The notes below the pieces were generated by a model. That model was not told the DNA's origin and did not search any database. It saw nothing but the letters and a program-made list of their open reading frames with translations. From Boswellia sacra (Eukaryota; Streptophyta; Magnoliopsida; Sapindales; Burseraceae), in assembly GCA_013180625.2 (NCBI GenBank), contig SNVD02006942.1:1364001-1428000 (forward strand): 64,000 nucleotides of DNA, in the 5' to 3' direction. The translations under genes and the position numbers were made by a program. Below are positions 22,539 to 33,838 of this stretch, piece by piece. How positions within the stretch are numbered: the first letter of the stretch is position 1; each line of letters begins with the position of its first letter.

Positions 22539-23259
22539 ATGGAGATCGCCTCAACTGTAGTGGTCGAAATATTAGATCTACTTGTAAATGCCATAATTCC
22601 TGCTACATTTCCTCCCTCAGAAACTATAACCCAGGTAGGAACTCGGCTGCCGCTTGATGAAGACACTTTTGCATCATGTAAGTGAGGTGGTAACGATGAA
22701 GTAGCATAGCATCTCTACGTGTAATGTCATTTATATATATTCTAATTATTAGCTAATTTACTTGGTAAAACTTAATTTTTACGTCGAATGTGTAGCCAAT
22801 ATATAAAGGCGACTGGAACAAAGCGAAAGGATTTGTTGATTGCGATTACAGTGTGCTGAGAACACTAATCTCGGTTAGCTTACAAAGAAGTGCACTCCAT
22901 CTTGCGACCTTTGAGGGAAGTAAGAATTGGTAGAGAATTTGGCGAGATGTTTGCCTGCAGTGGAGGATCTTGGACTTAAAGATACTTTTGGTTGTACTCC
23001 ACTCCACTATGCAGCAATTGGTGGAAGCATGAAAGCATGCAGAGCATTAGTCCATAAAAATGCATCTCTCATACAAATTGTGAACAAGAAAGGGTGGACT
23101 CCACTTCTTTCTACTGTTATGTGTGCTCCTGAAAATAAAGATGTTGTGAGCTATCTTGCCCGCGTCACAAACGATGCTTCTCCCGGCAATCCATTTACTG
23201 GACCTTTGGCTGGTATACTTGCCTATGCACTTGCCGCGAGAGGTTTTTATGGTAATTAA
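22539..23259 (+). pseudogene. ankyrin/PGG-domain protein, 5' exons (broken)
   Basis: Exon 1 (22539-22677) starts MEIASTVVVEILDLL and ends at a GTAAGT donor. Exon 2 begins after TGTAG at 22796 and encodes ankyrin repeats: G-D-W-N-K-A-K-G-F-V-D, A-L-H-L-A-T-F-E-G, then after a 1-bp frameshift near 22925 D-T-F-G-C-T-P-L-H-Y-A-A-I-G-G and N-K-K-G-W-T-P-L-L. The exon runs into P-F-T-G-P-L-A-G...R-G-F-Y-G-N and a TAA at 23257. The start of the first repeat also appears shortened. Plant proteins with this layout (ankyrin repeats plus a membrane PGG domain, ACD6-like) are usually immune-related. The frameshift and the copia insertion downstream make it a pseudogene. Confidence 0.85.
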
Positions 23260-23455
23260 AGCTAAATAATGAATTTCATGGAAGAAATTCGGTGATTATG
23301 GTTAAAGTTTATGGATTTAATTATTTACTATTCAATTTACTTCAACAAATATTCTACAAAATCTAATCAAGGATTTTAATTACACCAACTTAGCTACCGC
23401 TAAATATGAGATCGGTCGAACTATACTAGACGGATTGATTTTAAGACCTCAGGGT

Positions 23456-24010
23456 TGAGTTTGGCTCATATGCAAGTGGGAGAGATCCCACATTGGTTAA
23501 GTAGCAAAACTTGGGTCTCATGTGGGCTTATAAAAGAAGCCATGTGGGAGATGTTTCAGTGTCCCATTAGAAATTCTCCTCTACCTCCTATATTTGTAAG
23601 GTCTCACATATAAGACCTCATAGTTTATGGGCCTTTTATTAAGGACCTTAAAGTTTGTAATAATTGCTTTTTTCCCTTTTAATTTTGGGTATTTGTAGTA
23701 TTGCCCAATTATTTAGGTAATTATAGTTTGAGCCAACTATTTGGGTAATTACAATTTGGCCAATAGTTGTGGTATTTGTATTATAGCCTAAAACTTTGTA
23801 ATTCTCTTTGAAGATAGTGGAAGGTTTCTTCAGCGGCGCCCAAGGACGTAGGTACTAATACCGAACCTCGTTAAATCTTGGTGTTCTTTCTATTTCTGTA
23901 TTGTTGGTTGATTGGTTGCCTCTTTAGTTGTTATTATATTCAATTATCTAGTTAGTTTGTGGTTGTGCATTAGGTTGTTTTTGTTAGTTTCGCTTCCACC
24001 TTGCGTAACA
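23456..24010 (+). repeat. 5' LTR of the second copia element
   Basis: Starts TGAGTTTGGCTCATATGC and ends CACCTTGCGTAACA. It is colinear with 28251-28764 apart from indels around 23625-23650 and 23720-23745. Confidence 0.92.
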
Positions 24011-24011
24011 A

Positions 24012-24024
24012 TTGGTATCAAAGC
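24012..24024 (+). other. tRNA-iMet primer binding site of the second copia element
   Basis: TTGGTATCAAAGC lies immediately downstream of the 5' LTR, one mismatch from the plant iMet primer site. Confidence 0.85.
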
Positions 24025-24175
24025 CTAAGGTTGTGGGTAGTGAGTGACTATTTCATTGAAGCACTTGCTACTATTCTGGGCTGTTAAGTTTGGATTGCTA
24101 ATTATTGAATATAATAGTTTGTTTGGAGTTTAGTTATTGGTGATTTGTGTATCAAGCTTATTTGTAGAGGTAGTG

Positions 24176-24960
24176 ATGGCATCATCGTCAGCTGTATCAG
24201 AGAAGACAGTGACTGTGACAAATGCAAAAATAGATGTTGAAAAATTTGATGGTTGAAATAATTTCGGCTTATGGCAGAGTGAGGTGTTGGACAGGTAGCA
24301 AGATTTGGATATTGTTTTGGAAGAATCAAAACCAGAAGATATCAGTGCAAGAGATTGGGACAAGCTGAATATAAAAGCTTGTGGGTTGATTCGCTATTGC
24401 TTTTATAGAGAACAAAAGTATCCGTTCACAAAAGCGACATCTGCAAGCAAACTATGGAAGGCACTGGAAAACAAATATATGAAGAAAAGCAATGAGAATC
24501 GGTTGTATCTATTGAAGAGATTGTTCCGTCTTCAGTTGAAACCAGGTACAAGCATTAGTTCTCATATTGATGAGTTTAATAAGTTAATTGCTGATTTGTT
24601 AAACTTAGATGAAACCTTCAAAGATGAAATTAAGGCTATGTTATTGATTGGCTCACTTCCAGATGAATTAGATCATTTATGCATTACTCTTATCCATCGG
24701 AAAGATAAACTATCTTTTGAAGAAGTTTATTCTGCTTTGTTGAATTATGAAATTCATAAGAAAGACCAAAGAAAACATAGGGATGAATCAGTAGATGCAT
24801 TGACAGTGAGAGGGCATAGTCAAAGTAGGAAACCAGGAAAAAGGGGAAAATCTTAGTCGAGGGGTAGATTAGGAAAAGATGAGTGTGCCTTTTGTCATGA
24901 GAAAGGGCATTTGAAGAAATATTGTCCTAAGTTAAAAAAGAATGATAAGGATGCATGTGT
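24176..24960 (+). pseudogene. copia gag of the second element
   Basis: Starts MASSSAVSEKTVTVTN and has the K-F-D-G-x-N-N-F-x-x-W motif with TGA inside it near 24254. A further stop lies near 24297, then a long open stretch 24305-24856 covers the UBN2 capsid region. The CCHC knuckle C-A-F-C-H-E-K-G-H-L-K-K-Y-C is intact near 24885-24926 behind another stop (24856). Packaging function is lost. Confidence 0.88.
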
Positions 24961-27900
24961 TGTTAAGCGTGAAAATGATAGTGAGTCAGATATATGTCTA
25001 GTTGGTCACCCATCCACTTCTGGTTCTGATGAGTGGATTATAGATTTGGGTTGTACTTATCATATGTGTCCATATAGGGAATGGTTCTTTCAATTTGAAG
25101 AGCTTGATTGTGGAGTTGTGTATATAAGCAATGATGATATTTGTCATACTGTTAGGATAGGTTCGATCCGATTGAGGAATCATGATGGACTGACTAGAGT
25201 TCTGACAGATGTTTGGTATGTACCAAAGTTGAAGAAGAATCTCACCTCTTGGGGAGCCTTGGAATCTAAAGGTTGTGCTGTATCTATTCGAGATGGTATT
25301 CTTAGGGTCACTTCAGCCGCTCTTGTGGTATTAAAAGGCACTAGGAGGAACAACTTGTATTACTATAATGGTAATACGGTTATTGGATCAGCGGTTATGG
25401 TTTCTGATAATAATGCAAATTCAAACATCACTACACTGTGGCATATGCGATTGGGACACGCAAGTGAGAAAGCCTTATTCAGTTTGGTGAAACGAGGCTT
25501 ATTGAAAGGTGCAAAGACCTGCAAACTGGATTTTTGTGAGCATTGTGTTCTGAAAAAGCAGAAGAGAGTAAAATTTGGTATCACTATTCATAATACCAAG
25601 GGTATTCTTGATTATGTTCACTCAGATGTGTGGGGACCTACCAAAACCGCACCTATAGGAGGTAGGCACTACTTTGTTACTTTTGTTGATGACTTTTCCA
25701 GAAGAACTTGGGTGTGCTATTTGAAATCAAAAGATGATGTACTTAGTGCTTTCTTTAAATGAAAAAATATGATTGAGACACAAACTGGCAAGAAGATCAA
25801 GCATCTCAGAACAGATAATGGTGGTAAGTATTGCATGATCAGTTTTTGAAATTGTGTCAAGATGAAGGAATTGTACGTCATTTTACTGTTAGAGGTACAC
25901 CACAGCAAAATGGGTTGGCAGAACGCATGAACTGGACATTGCTGGAGAAAGTTCGGTGTATGTTGTTCAATGTTGGGTTGGGCAAGGAATTTTAGGATGA
26001 AGCTGTGACTTATGCGTGTCATCTTATTAATCGTCTACCTTCAGCTACTATTGGTGATAGAACTCCATTAGAGGTATGGTCTGGATAACTTGTTTCTGAT
26101 TATGATTCTTTACATTTTTTTGGTTCAACTACATACTATCATGTGAAAGAATTTAAGCTAGATCCTAGAGCCAAGAAAGCGATTTTTTTGGGGTTTGCTT
26201 CAGGAATAAAAGGATATCGTCTTTGTTGTCCTAGTTCAAGAAAGATTGTATCTAGCCGAGATGTGACATTTGATGAGTCTTGAATGTTGAAGAAATCAGA
26301 AAACCAGACAAAGGTGAATGGTACGCCACAACAGGTGGAGCATACTCAACAACGGATGAAGTTTGAAACGACAACATTGAACCCAGTTAGATCTGTTGAG
26401 AGAGATGATGGTACTTCTGTGACAGAGGAGGATTTGGGATATTATGGAGAGGGTTCTACTCAAGAACCTCAACAGCAACAAGAATCTATTGCAGTTAATA
26501 GGCCAAGATGTGAGATTCGCAGACCTGCTCAATTTGCTGATATGGTGGCCTATGCACTTCCAATTGTAGATGGTGATGTTCCTTCCACTTATAGAGAGGC
26601 AGTCAGATGTTCTGAAGTTGATCAGTGGAAGACAGCTATGAGCGAATAAATGCAGTCTCTTCAGAAGAATGAAACTTGGGAGCTAGCTCAACTATCGAAG
26701 AGTAAAAAAGCAATTGGGTGCAAATGGATATATACAAAGAAAGATGGATTTCCTGACAAGGATGATGTCCGCTACAAGGCAGGTTTGTGGCTAAAGGCTA
26801 CGCTCAAAGGGAAGGAATTTACTACAATGAGGTATTTTCTCTAGTTGTGAAACATTCTTCCATTAGAATTTTATTGGCCTTGGTAGCTCAGATGAATATG
26901 GAACTAGTTCAACTTGATGTAAAAATTACATTTTTACATAGTGACTTGGAAGAGGAAATCTATATAACTCAGCCAGAGGGATTCAAAGTTGCTGGTAATG
27001 AAAATTTGGTGTGCAAACTGAAAAGATCGCTTTATGGTTTGAAGCAATCTCCGAGACAGTGGTATAAGTGATTTGATCGGTTTATGATGGGTCAGAGGTA
27101 CACAAGAAGTAAATTTGATAATTGTATGTATTATCGAAGGCTATGTGATGGTTCTTTCATTTATCTACTCTTGTATGTTGATGATATGTTGATAGCTTTG
27201 ATGAATGTCGAATAAATTACAAAGTTGAAGACTCAGTTGAATCGAGAGTTTGAGATGAAAGATTTGGGTGAAGCTAAGAAGATACAAGGTAATTAGCAGA
27301 GATAAAGGGAGAAGCAAGATTTGTTTGACTTAGAAGCAGTATCTGAAAAAGGTATTATAGCGGTTTGGCATTACAGAGCAGTCAAAACCTGTAAGTACCC
27401 CACTTGCTCCTCATATGAAACTCAGAGTATCTTTATCTCCTAGTACAGATGAGGAACGAGAGTATATGTCTCAAGTTCCATATGCTAATATAGTTGGTAG
27501 CCTGATGTATACTATAGTATGTACAAGACCCGACATTTCACATGCAGTTGGAGTTGTGAGCAAGTACATGCATGATCCTGGTAAAGGACATTGGCAAGTA
27601 GTGAAATGGATTATAGGGTATTTGCTAAAAACTGTAGATGTTGGCTTAGTCTTTGAGAGGGATGATACGTGTGATCAGTATGCTATTAGTTATGTTGATT
27701 CTAATTATGTTGGTGATTTGAATAAACGTCGGTAGACAACCGGTTATGTGTTTACTCTTGCAAGAGCACCAGTGAGTTGGAAGTCTACTTTACAGTCTAC
27801 AGTGGCTTTGTCTACTATAGAGACAGAGTATATAGCAGTGACAGAGGCTGTAAAGGAAGCTATTTGGTTACAGGGATTGCTGGATGAATTGGAAATTAGG

Positions 27901-28146
27901 CAGAAGAAGATTACTCTTTATTTTGACAGTCAGAGTGCTATCCATTTAGCAAAGAATCCAGTGTTCCATGTTTGTACGAAGCATATTGATGTTTGGTATT
28001 ATTTTGTGCGGGAGATTATTGATGAAGGGAGAATCTTACTTCAGAAGATTGAGACTGCCGAGAATCATGCAAATATGTTAACTAAGGTTGTGACAACGAT
28101 CAAGTTCAGTCATTGCTTGAACTTGATCAACATTGTGCTAGTTTGA
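24961..28146 (+). pseudogene. copia pol of the second element
   Basis: The protease has W-I-I-D-L-G-C-T-Y-H, so the usual D-S-G is D-L-G. Integrase follows: zinc domain W-H-M-R-L-G-H-A-S...C-E-H-C, then the core to about 26090, broken at 25760 and 25996. RT has G-C-K-W-I-Y-T-K-K (26720) and the active site Y-V-D-D-M-L (near 27178). The RNase H part S-T-I-E-T-E-Y-I-A-V-T-E-A (27810) and the D-S-Q-S-A-I-H-L-A-K motif (27930) are preserved. At least six stops or frameshifts interrupt it. Confidence 0.9.
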
Positions 28147-28250
28147 CAGCGTCATTGGGCGCATTTGGAGGCGTTGCAGTTGTGATAGAGAATGTGAGAA
28201 AAAGAAGAAATTTGTGGTGGGTCAGCATATTCGTCAAGGTGGAGATTTGT

Positions 28251-28764
28251 TGAGTTTGGCTCATGTGCAAGTGGGAGAGATCCCACCTTGGTTAAGTAGC
28301 AAAACTTGGGTCTCATGTGGGCTTATAAAAAAAGCCATGTGGAAGATGTTTAAGTGTCCCATTGAAAATTATCCTCTACTCCCTATATTTGTAAGGTCTC
28401 ACATATAAGACCTCATAGTTTAAGGACCTCAAAGTTTGTAATATTTGCTTTTTTCCCTTTTGATTTTGGGTATTTGTAGTATTACCCAATTGTTTGGGTA
28501 ATTACAATTTGGCCCAATAGTTATGGTATTTGTATTGTAGCCTAAAAGTTTGTAATTCTCTTTGAAGATAGTGAAAGGTTTCTTCAGCGACGCCCGAGGA
28601 CGTAGGTACTAATACCGAACCTCGTTAAATCTTGGTGTTCTTTCTATTTCAACATTGTTGGTTGATTGGTTGCCTCCTTAGTTGCTATTATATTTAATTA
28701 TCTAGCATAGTTTGTAGTTGTGCATTTGGTTGTTTTTGTTGGTTTCGCTTCGGTCTTGCGCAAT
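28251..28764 (+). repeat. 3' LTR of the second copia element
   Basis: Starts TGAGTTTGGCTCATGTGC directly after the purine-rich GTCAAGGTGGAGATTTGT. It ends GTCTTGCGCAATA, with the terminal CA lost. Confidence 0.9.
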
Positions 28765-29336
28765 ACTTAGGACTTCGATAGTGGAAGTAATCTTGGATAT
28801 TGGCAAACCTGGATGTACCCTTGTTAGCCCCTTTCTCATTCTGTCTTATTATATATTTGATGCCTATTGTCTTCTTATATAAAAAGCTGTGCATGTAATT
28901 TAACTTCCGTTCTGTTTTCTTCTTTAAGTTTGTTCCCCTGGCATTCGAATTTGTTGCAGCGGCAGCAGATTCCACGGTATTACCAATAGAGATTCGTGGT
29001 TCGTGAATTCTGTGCTGACTCGTTGGTAGCTATTATTAAATATTAGGAAATTAGTTTTGTTATGTTTAATAAATCCGTAGGAAATTTAAGATGTTTGAGA
29101 ATAATTAAAGTAACTTCTTTTTTTTTTTTTTTCCTTTTTCATTTTGTTCCTTCACATTTAAATAAATCGAGGTTGTGATAATAGTGTCATGCGTGTTTCT
29201 GGTTGCAGAGGTGAAATGTCTTAAAAGATTATTTTGGTTTATCATCGGACTGCTGGGTATGCAATATATACACCCTCAGAGCTTCTGCTGGTGATTAACT
29301 CATGGAATTGTTAACTATGTTTCCTTTCAATTGCAG
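28765..29336 (+). other. intron of the ankyrin gene, 3' of the copia insertion
   Basis: AT-rich, intron-like sequence ending in the acceptor TTTCAATTGCAG at 29336. A possible small exon after GTTGCAG near 28956 has an early stop and is not convincing. Confidence 0.5.
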
Positions 29337-30457
29337 TATCTGGTATCAAGCAAGTTTATGATGCAAAGTTGAATCATGAATAGACCTTCGAATTGGTCAA
29401 ATGTGCTGTAAAATTTTCTTCGTCAACTGAAACAAGTGATACTCAGATCAATGCATTCTTTTCGAAAATCATAAACACTGCAGCAAGTTCTGGCATAGTT
29501 GAAATTGGGAAGATATGTCTTCAAATGCTCCCCGATATAATTTGGCTTTCCACTGATCAGCAAACCTTATTGAGAGTTGCCGTTCAACACCGACAAGAAA
29601 AGATTTTGAAACTTTTGCAGAATATGGTTGTATACAATAAGTTCACATCTTCTACAGGAATTGATAAATCAAATAATTATAACAGCATCTTGCATCTAGC
29701 AGCAGAGTTGCCACCACCCTCTTATCTCAGAGTAGTGTCTGGAGCAGCCCTGCTAATGCAAAGGGAGGTTAAGTGGTTTAAGGTGATTGCACTTCCTCTT
29801 AAAATCAATTTACAGGACTTCATTTTTCCCAATTATGAGCATTGCCTAAACAATTTTAACATGTACTTGTAGGAGGCCGAGAAATTGGTGCACCTTTTTT
29901 TGAGGGATATCCCAAACTCCGATCGAAAAACAGCTCAGGCGATATTCACAGAGCAGCATAAAGATTTGCTCGAGAAGGCAGAGAAATGGATGAAGGATAC
30001 CTCAAATTGTTGCATGATTGTTATTGCTCTGATTGCTACTGTAATGTTTGCCGCGATTTTTACTGTTCCTGGGGGCAACCATCAGGCTAACGGCATCCCA
30101 ATTTTCTTGCAGGACAAGTTGTTCATGGCGTTTGCAATTTCAGATGCACTTGGTCTTATTTTTTCTTCTACATCCCTCTTGATATTCTTAGCCATCCAAA
30201 CAGCACGATATGCAGAAGAAGATTTCTTGGTCTCACTGCCAACAAAATTGATACTAGGTCTTGGTTCTCTCTTTCTTGCTATAGCATGCATGATGATAGC
30301 TTTTGCTGCAACCTTTTTGATTGCACTTCGTGAGAGATCAAAAGGGGTTGCAATTGCATTTCCTATCTTGGCTTCTCTCCCTGCGGCTATTTATGCATTA
30401 CTGCAACTGCCACTGTTTCTTCAAATGTGCCGCTCAACATATGGATCTAGCATATAA
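29337..30457 (+). pseudogene. ankyrin/PGG-domain protein, 3' exons
   Basis: Exon 29337-29782 reads V-S-G-I-K-Q-V-Y-D-A-K-L then a TAG at 29381, and goes on to L-L-R-V-A-V-Q-H-R-Q-E-K-I and I-L-H-L-A-A. A GTGATT donor closes it. The last exon (29873-30457) encodes E-K-A-E-K-W-M-K-D-T followed by a PGG domain: V-P-G-G-N-H-Q-A-N-G-I-P and four hydrophobic segments, ending S-T-Y-G-S-S-I with TAA at 30457. The PGG domain is the membrane anchor of ACD6-like proteins. The last exon is undamaged, but the TAG at 29381, the upstream frameshift and the 5.3-kb insertion prevent a full product. A truncated product from 29393 is conceivable. Confidence 0.87.
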
Positions 30458-31756
30458 TTTCTGTTTGGTAATTAAGATCTAACACTTGTTGTATTGTTAT
30501 ATAGTTGTCAGTTATGAGTTATTCTGGATGATCTTAAATTGTATCTTTTTTCTCCAGTAGAATATTTTTGTGTGAATCTTGACTAACATTGTTAAACAAA
30601 CTATGTGATCCAAACTTGAGCGTGTTGTTTGATCAAGCCTGTTTTCAATAAAATTATATGTTTCAATGAAATAGCACCAATCGTTTAGGAAATATAGCAT
30701 ACCAAAATGCAAGATATTTGATAGATAGTTGCCAATATGGTGTTGAGTTTTTGCTGAAATAAAAGTTTGGTCTCTCTCGTCTCTCATAGTCCTAGCAGCC
30801 AGCTCCAAATCCAGCAGGCAGCACAGTGGCCACCAGCCAATACAGCAGCCTGCGCCCACAAGGCAGCACAGCAGCCGCTTTGCAGCAACCCATCTAACCC
30901 ATTAATTCTAAACAAGTTTGGAGAAAAATTTAGGAAGTCCAGGTAAATACCCTGGTAATTAAAAATCCCTGTAACTGGCCTAGCCCGGGGATTCAAATCC
31001 TGGGGAATTCCCCTGAGACATCAAAAGTCAACTTGAGGCTGGGGAGGGCAGTCCCCCGCCCGGCCCCCGCGATTTCGCATCCCTAATATAACTCCTCATT
31101 TCAATTTCTCATAGGTAAAAGGATTTCAAGTATTCACTTTTCGACTCTAATTAGATTCTTCTCTAGAATTAAATTCCTCCTCTCTAGGTGGGAATATAAC
31201 AAGTTTCCACCTAGTAATTCACATAGTGGAGAAGATAAGACAATCAAACCCCTGAGAATCAAAACTCCAACCTGAATTGTCAGTAATACGATTTGCAAGG
31301 TACCATGTGCTCCACCCTACCCTCAGCGTAGCAGGCATTCTTAAGGGAATTGAATTGATCCACATTTTTATTTTTTTGATTCAATTCTCTTGATTATATA
31401 AGTATGAATCAACCAGATCTGGTTTGGATGATTAAACCTTGTGCAATCAATTCCGAGTCCAATATGTCGTCAGTTCTTTGCTGGATGAAAGGTAATTAAT
31501 CAAATTAAAACCCACTTCCTTATTTGTGCAAATATGCATGGTTCAATATTTTCCCTAACGTCTTGTCATGCATGATTATTGTTATCAGTTATGATCTACA
31601 AATATATGAATGAAAAAAACTAGACCGACCCATGGGAAAGAGAATGAAAGATTTGATAACATGCAGAAAGCAATTTTCTTTGAAGAAGAGCTCCAAAGGG
31701 AATTTAAGAAAAAATTTGATTGAGATAATAATCTTCATTATGTAACAATTGATGGC
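30458..31756. other. intergenic region between the ankyrin and LYK genes
   Basis: The plus-strand AATAAA-like motif near 30648 could serve the ankyrin gene. From 30780 to 31085 there is a CAGC-rich stretch ending in a GC-rich block that closes with GCATCCCTA, the inverse of the hAT-type end TAGGGATGC. A matching left end is not visible. Confidence 0.45.
31020..31085. mobile_element. probable hAT-type right terminus
   Basis: The minus strand begins TAGGGATGCGAAATCGCGGG and is strongly GC-rich, like the ends of the two non-autonomous hAT elements at 34679 and 36215. Only one end is recognised. Confidence 0.4.
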
Positions 31757-33661
31757 CTATTCACTTACAATTCTGGCAAGAACTTTGATGATATCATCCA
31801 TCGATGGCCTATGCAAAGGGTCATCTTCAACGCAAGCCTTGGCTAGAACGGCTAAACACAGAGCTTCAGCAAGAAGGTAGTCCTCATTAAGAGAAGGATC
31901 CATGAAACTCCTCAATTGTTCAAAACAACCACCTTCACTCCGTCCCCCTCCCAAGAATTCAATACAATCCTTGAATAGCCTCCCATCCCCGTCCTCTCTG
32001 GCCGAGAGCAGCTCAAGCAAAACAACTCCAAATGCAAAAATGTCTACCTTTTCAGAAGTTGAACCATGGAGCAGGTACTCTGGTGCCACCCAACCCTTGA
32101 CACTTGATGCAATATCACTTCCTTTTGAAGATCCAACACCGGGGTTCGCTTCAATACTTCCAAGCTTTGCTCTCCAGGCTTCGGTTAGAAAAATATTTCT
32201 ACTATTTACACTCATGTGAGCATAGGTAGGAAAGATGCAGTGATGCAGATAGTGAAGAGCAGTAGCAACATCGAAAGCTATCTGTGTCCTCTTCCTCCAA
32301 CGAAGAGGAGTCGATGAACTAGACAAGAAATCTCTTAGGCAGCCATTGCTAGGTAATTCAAACACAAGATATGACCAGGCAAAGTCATTTTCTCCATAAC
32401 AAACACCATGCAAACTCACTATATTTATGTGATTGATCTTGGAATGTACATCAATTACCATTCGAGTGTCTTCAAACCTCATTTGCTTGATCATCACCTC
32501 AACATTATCAATCACTCCTTTAAAGGATTGATCTCCAATCTTGTTATCCTCAATCAATCCATTTGCTGCTCTCTTGATCTCCTCCATGCTGTAGCTTGAC
32601 AAGGAGTACTTTATTCCAGCAAGGAGATCCGGAGACAAGCATGAATTTGTAGAGCTTCTACCAGTTTGACCAGACCGAGGAGAGCTCCTAGCTGTTTCAT
32701 AACATGAAATTTGACTAGAGCTTCTAGTATTGAATGAAGTTATCCTCTGATCACGCTGCCATTTGCGCAAGGCCTTCACATACAATCCACAAGAAACCAA
32801 TGCCACCAGCACCAAAGAGAACCCAACAACTGATCCTACTATATACAAAGTTCTTAATTTTGATTTACTTGTTTTCTCAGTGGTGATTGTGGGAAGAAAA
32901 CCTGGAGCAGGAGGTTGAGAATCTGTAATATCAAAATTTACATTCGGATACGATTTCAGAGGAACCAGAAAAGTTGTGCTCGGATAAACTGTTGGTTTAG
33001 GTGTTGCAGCTAAAAGATTAGCTTTACATAGATCTCCTAAAGAGATGCCAAATTTCTCGCACAGTAAATCCAGGCTGTCTCCTTCTACAAACGGGTATGT
33101 CACTAGAAACTTCGCGCCTTCACTATTTGATAAATTATCAGGACAAGCGCATCTCAAAGGCACATGAAGCTTGGAACCAGCATTAACACTAATTTCTCGA
33201 GCATGGTTTTCCTGAACAAGTGCTTGCCAGGTTACTAAACCTTCAAAAACTCCACAGGAAATTTCTGAATATGTTGAGCTTCCAGGGACTGTGTAAGTGA
33301 AATTTGCCTGAGAAAACTGGCCTGAGCAAGAACAATTAATCGGAATAAGAACATCTCTACCTGGAATCAGTTCCTCTCCTGAATATTTTAGATTGTTCAA
33401 GCGAAGTACCTCATCAGAATCGTCAAAGTTCAACTCAAACAATTTGGCGATTTCTGATAGACTTTTGAAGTTTTCGGTAGCTCTGTAGACAAAGAACGTC
33501 TGGCATGACTTCATGAAGGAATTGCAAGTGTACCTCAAACCTGGAATGCTAGAATCGAATGTGCAATTTGGGAAGTAATTTTGCCGAGCATAGATTGAAT
33601 TGATGAATGCACTAATAAGTAACAAGAGAAAAATCATGGTACAGAAACTCGCAAAGCCCAC
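31757..33661 (-). CDS. LysM receptor-like kinase, LYK4/LYK5 type (pseudokinase)
   Basis: A single 634-codon exon starts MGFASFCTMIFLLLLISAFI, a signal peptide cut near residue 25. The ectodomain has three LysM-type units separated by Cys-x-Cys pairs (N-C-S-C-S near residue 111 and R-C-A-C near 167). A membrane helix (L-Y-I-V-G-S-V-V-G-F-S-L-V-L-V-A-L-V) sits near 270-290. The kinase-like domain covers about 350-630. It keeps the lysine (V-M-I-K-Q-M) and A-P-E, but the Gly-rich loop is degenerate, the HRD motif is replaced by A-H-M-S-V-N-S-R-N, and DFG by L-G-S. It is thus an inactive kinase like LYK4/LYK5, which bind chitin oligomers at the plasma membrane and signal through CERK1. The length is normal. 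It is the only intact gene here, surrounded by transposons. A fragment of a relative sits at 16036-16256. Confidence 0.95.
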   Translation of the reverse strand: MGFASFCTMIFLLLLISAFINSIYARQNYFPNCTFDSSIPGLRYTCNSFMKSCQTFFVYRATENFKSLSEIAKLFELNFDDSDEVLRLNNLKYSGEELIPGRDVLIPINCSCSGQFSQANFTYTVPGSSTYSEISCGVFEGLVTWQALVQENHAREISVNAGSKLHVPLRCACPDNLSNSEGAKFLVTYPFVEGDSLDLLCEKFGISLGDLCKANLLAATPKPTVYPSTTFLVPLKSYPNVNFDITDSQPPAPGFLPTITTEKTSKSKLRTLYIVGSVVGFSLVLVALVSCGLYVKALRKWQRDQRITSFNTRSSSQISCYETARSSPRSGQTGRSSTNSCLSPDLLAGIKYSLSSYSMEEIKRAANGLIEDNKIGDQSFKGVIDNVEVMIKQMRFEDTRMVIDVHSKINHINIVSLHGVCYGENDFAWSYLVFELPSNGCLRDFLSSSSTPLRWRKRTQIAFDVATALHYLHHCIFPTYAHMSVNSRNIFLTEAWRAKLGSIEANPGVGSSKGSDIASSVKGWVAPEYLLHGSTSEKVDIFAFGVVLLELLSAREDGDGRLFKDCIEFLGGGRSEGGCFEQLRSFMDPSLNEDYLLAEALCLAVLAKACVEDDPLHRPSMDDIIKVLARIVSE

Positions 33662-33831
33662 CCAAAATTTAAAATTCCAACTTTCAGAGATTAAAAATAA
33701 ATAAATAAATATGAGATATACTTCAAGGATGCTCCTATAAGAAATGATATGGTTGAGATGATATAATTATTCTGATTGCTGATGATGACACAAGGTTTTT
33801 TCGGTTTCTCACATTTGGATGTAACCAAACG

Positions 33832-33838
33832 TTTTATA
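33832..33838 (-). promoter_or_regulatory. candidate TATA box of the LYK gene
   Basis: The minus strand reads CCTATAAAACG about 170 bp upstream of the start codon. A TTGACTGG element (W-box core TTGAC) lies about 85 bp further upstream (RC near 33917), a plausible site for defence-related WRKY control. Neither is proven. Confidence 0.45.

Larger units (their letters stand above)
23456..28764 (+). mobile_element. Ty1/copia element inserted in the ankyrin gene
   Basis: The LTRs are 23456-24010 and 28251-28764, both opening TGAGTTTGGCTCAT(A/G)TGCAAGTG. The 5' LTR is about 40 bp longer through duplicated or retained segments. The initiator-Met primer site directly follows the 5' LTR and a purine tract (GGTGGAGAT) precedes the 3' LTR. 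gag and pol occupy 24176-28146 with multiple stops. The 3' LTR ends GCGCAATA where the 5' LTR has GCGTAACA. I could not define a clean target duplication. The gag and RT style suggests the Tork/TAR-like group, by inference only. Confidence 0.92.

Noticed and set aside
23456..23610. Coding reading in the copia LTR
   Set aside because: Repeated in both LTRs and explained by LTR sequence.
31902..32219. 105-codon plus-strand frame
   Set aside because: Antisense shadow of the LYK kinase domain.
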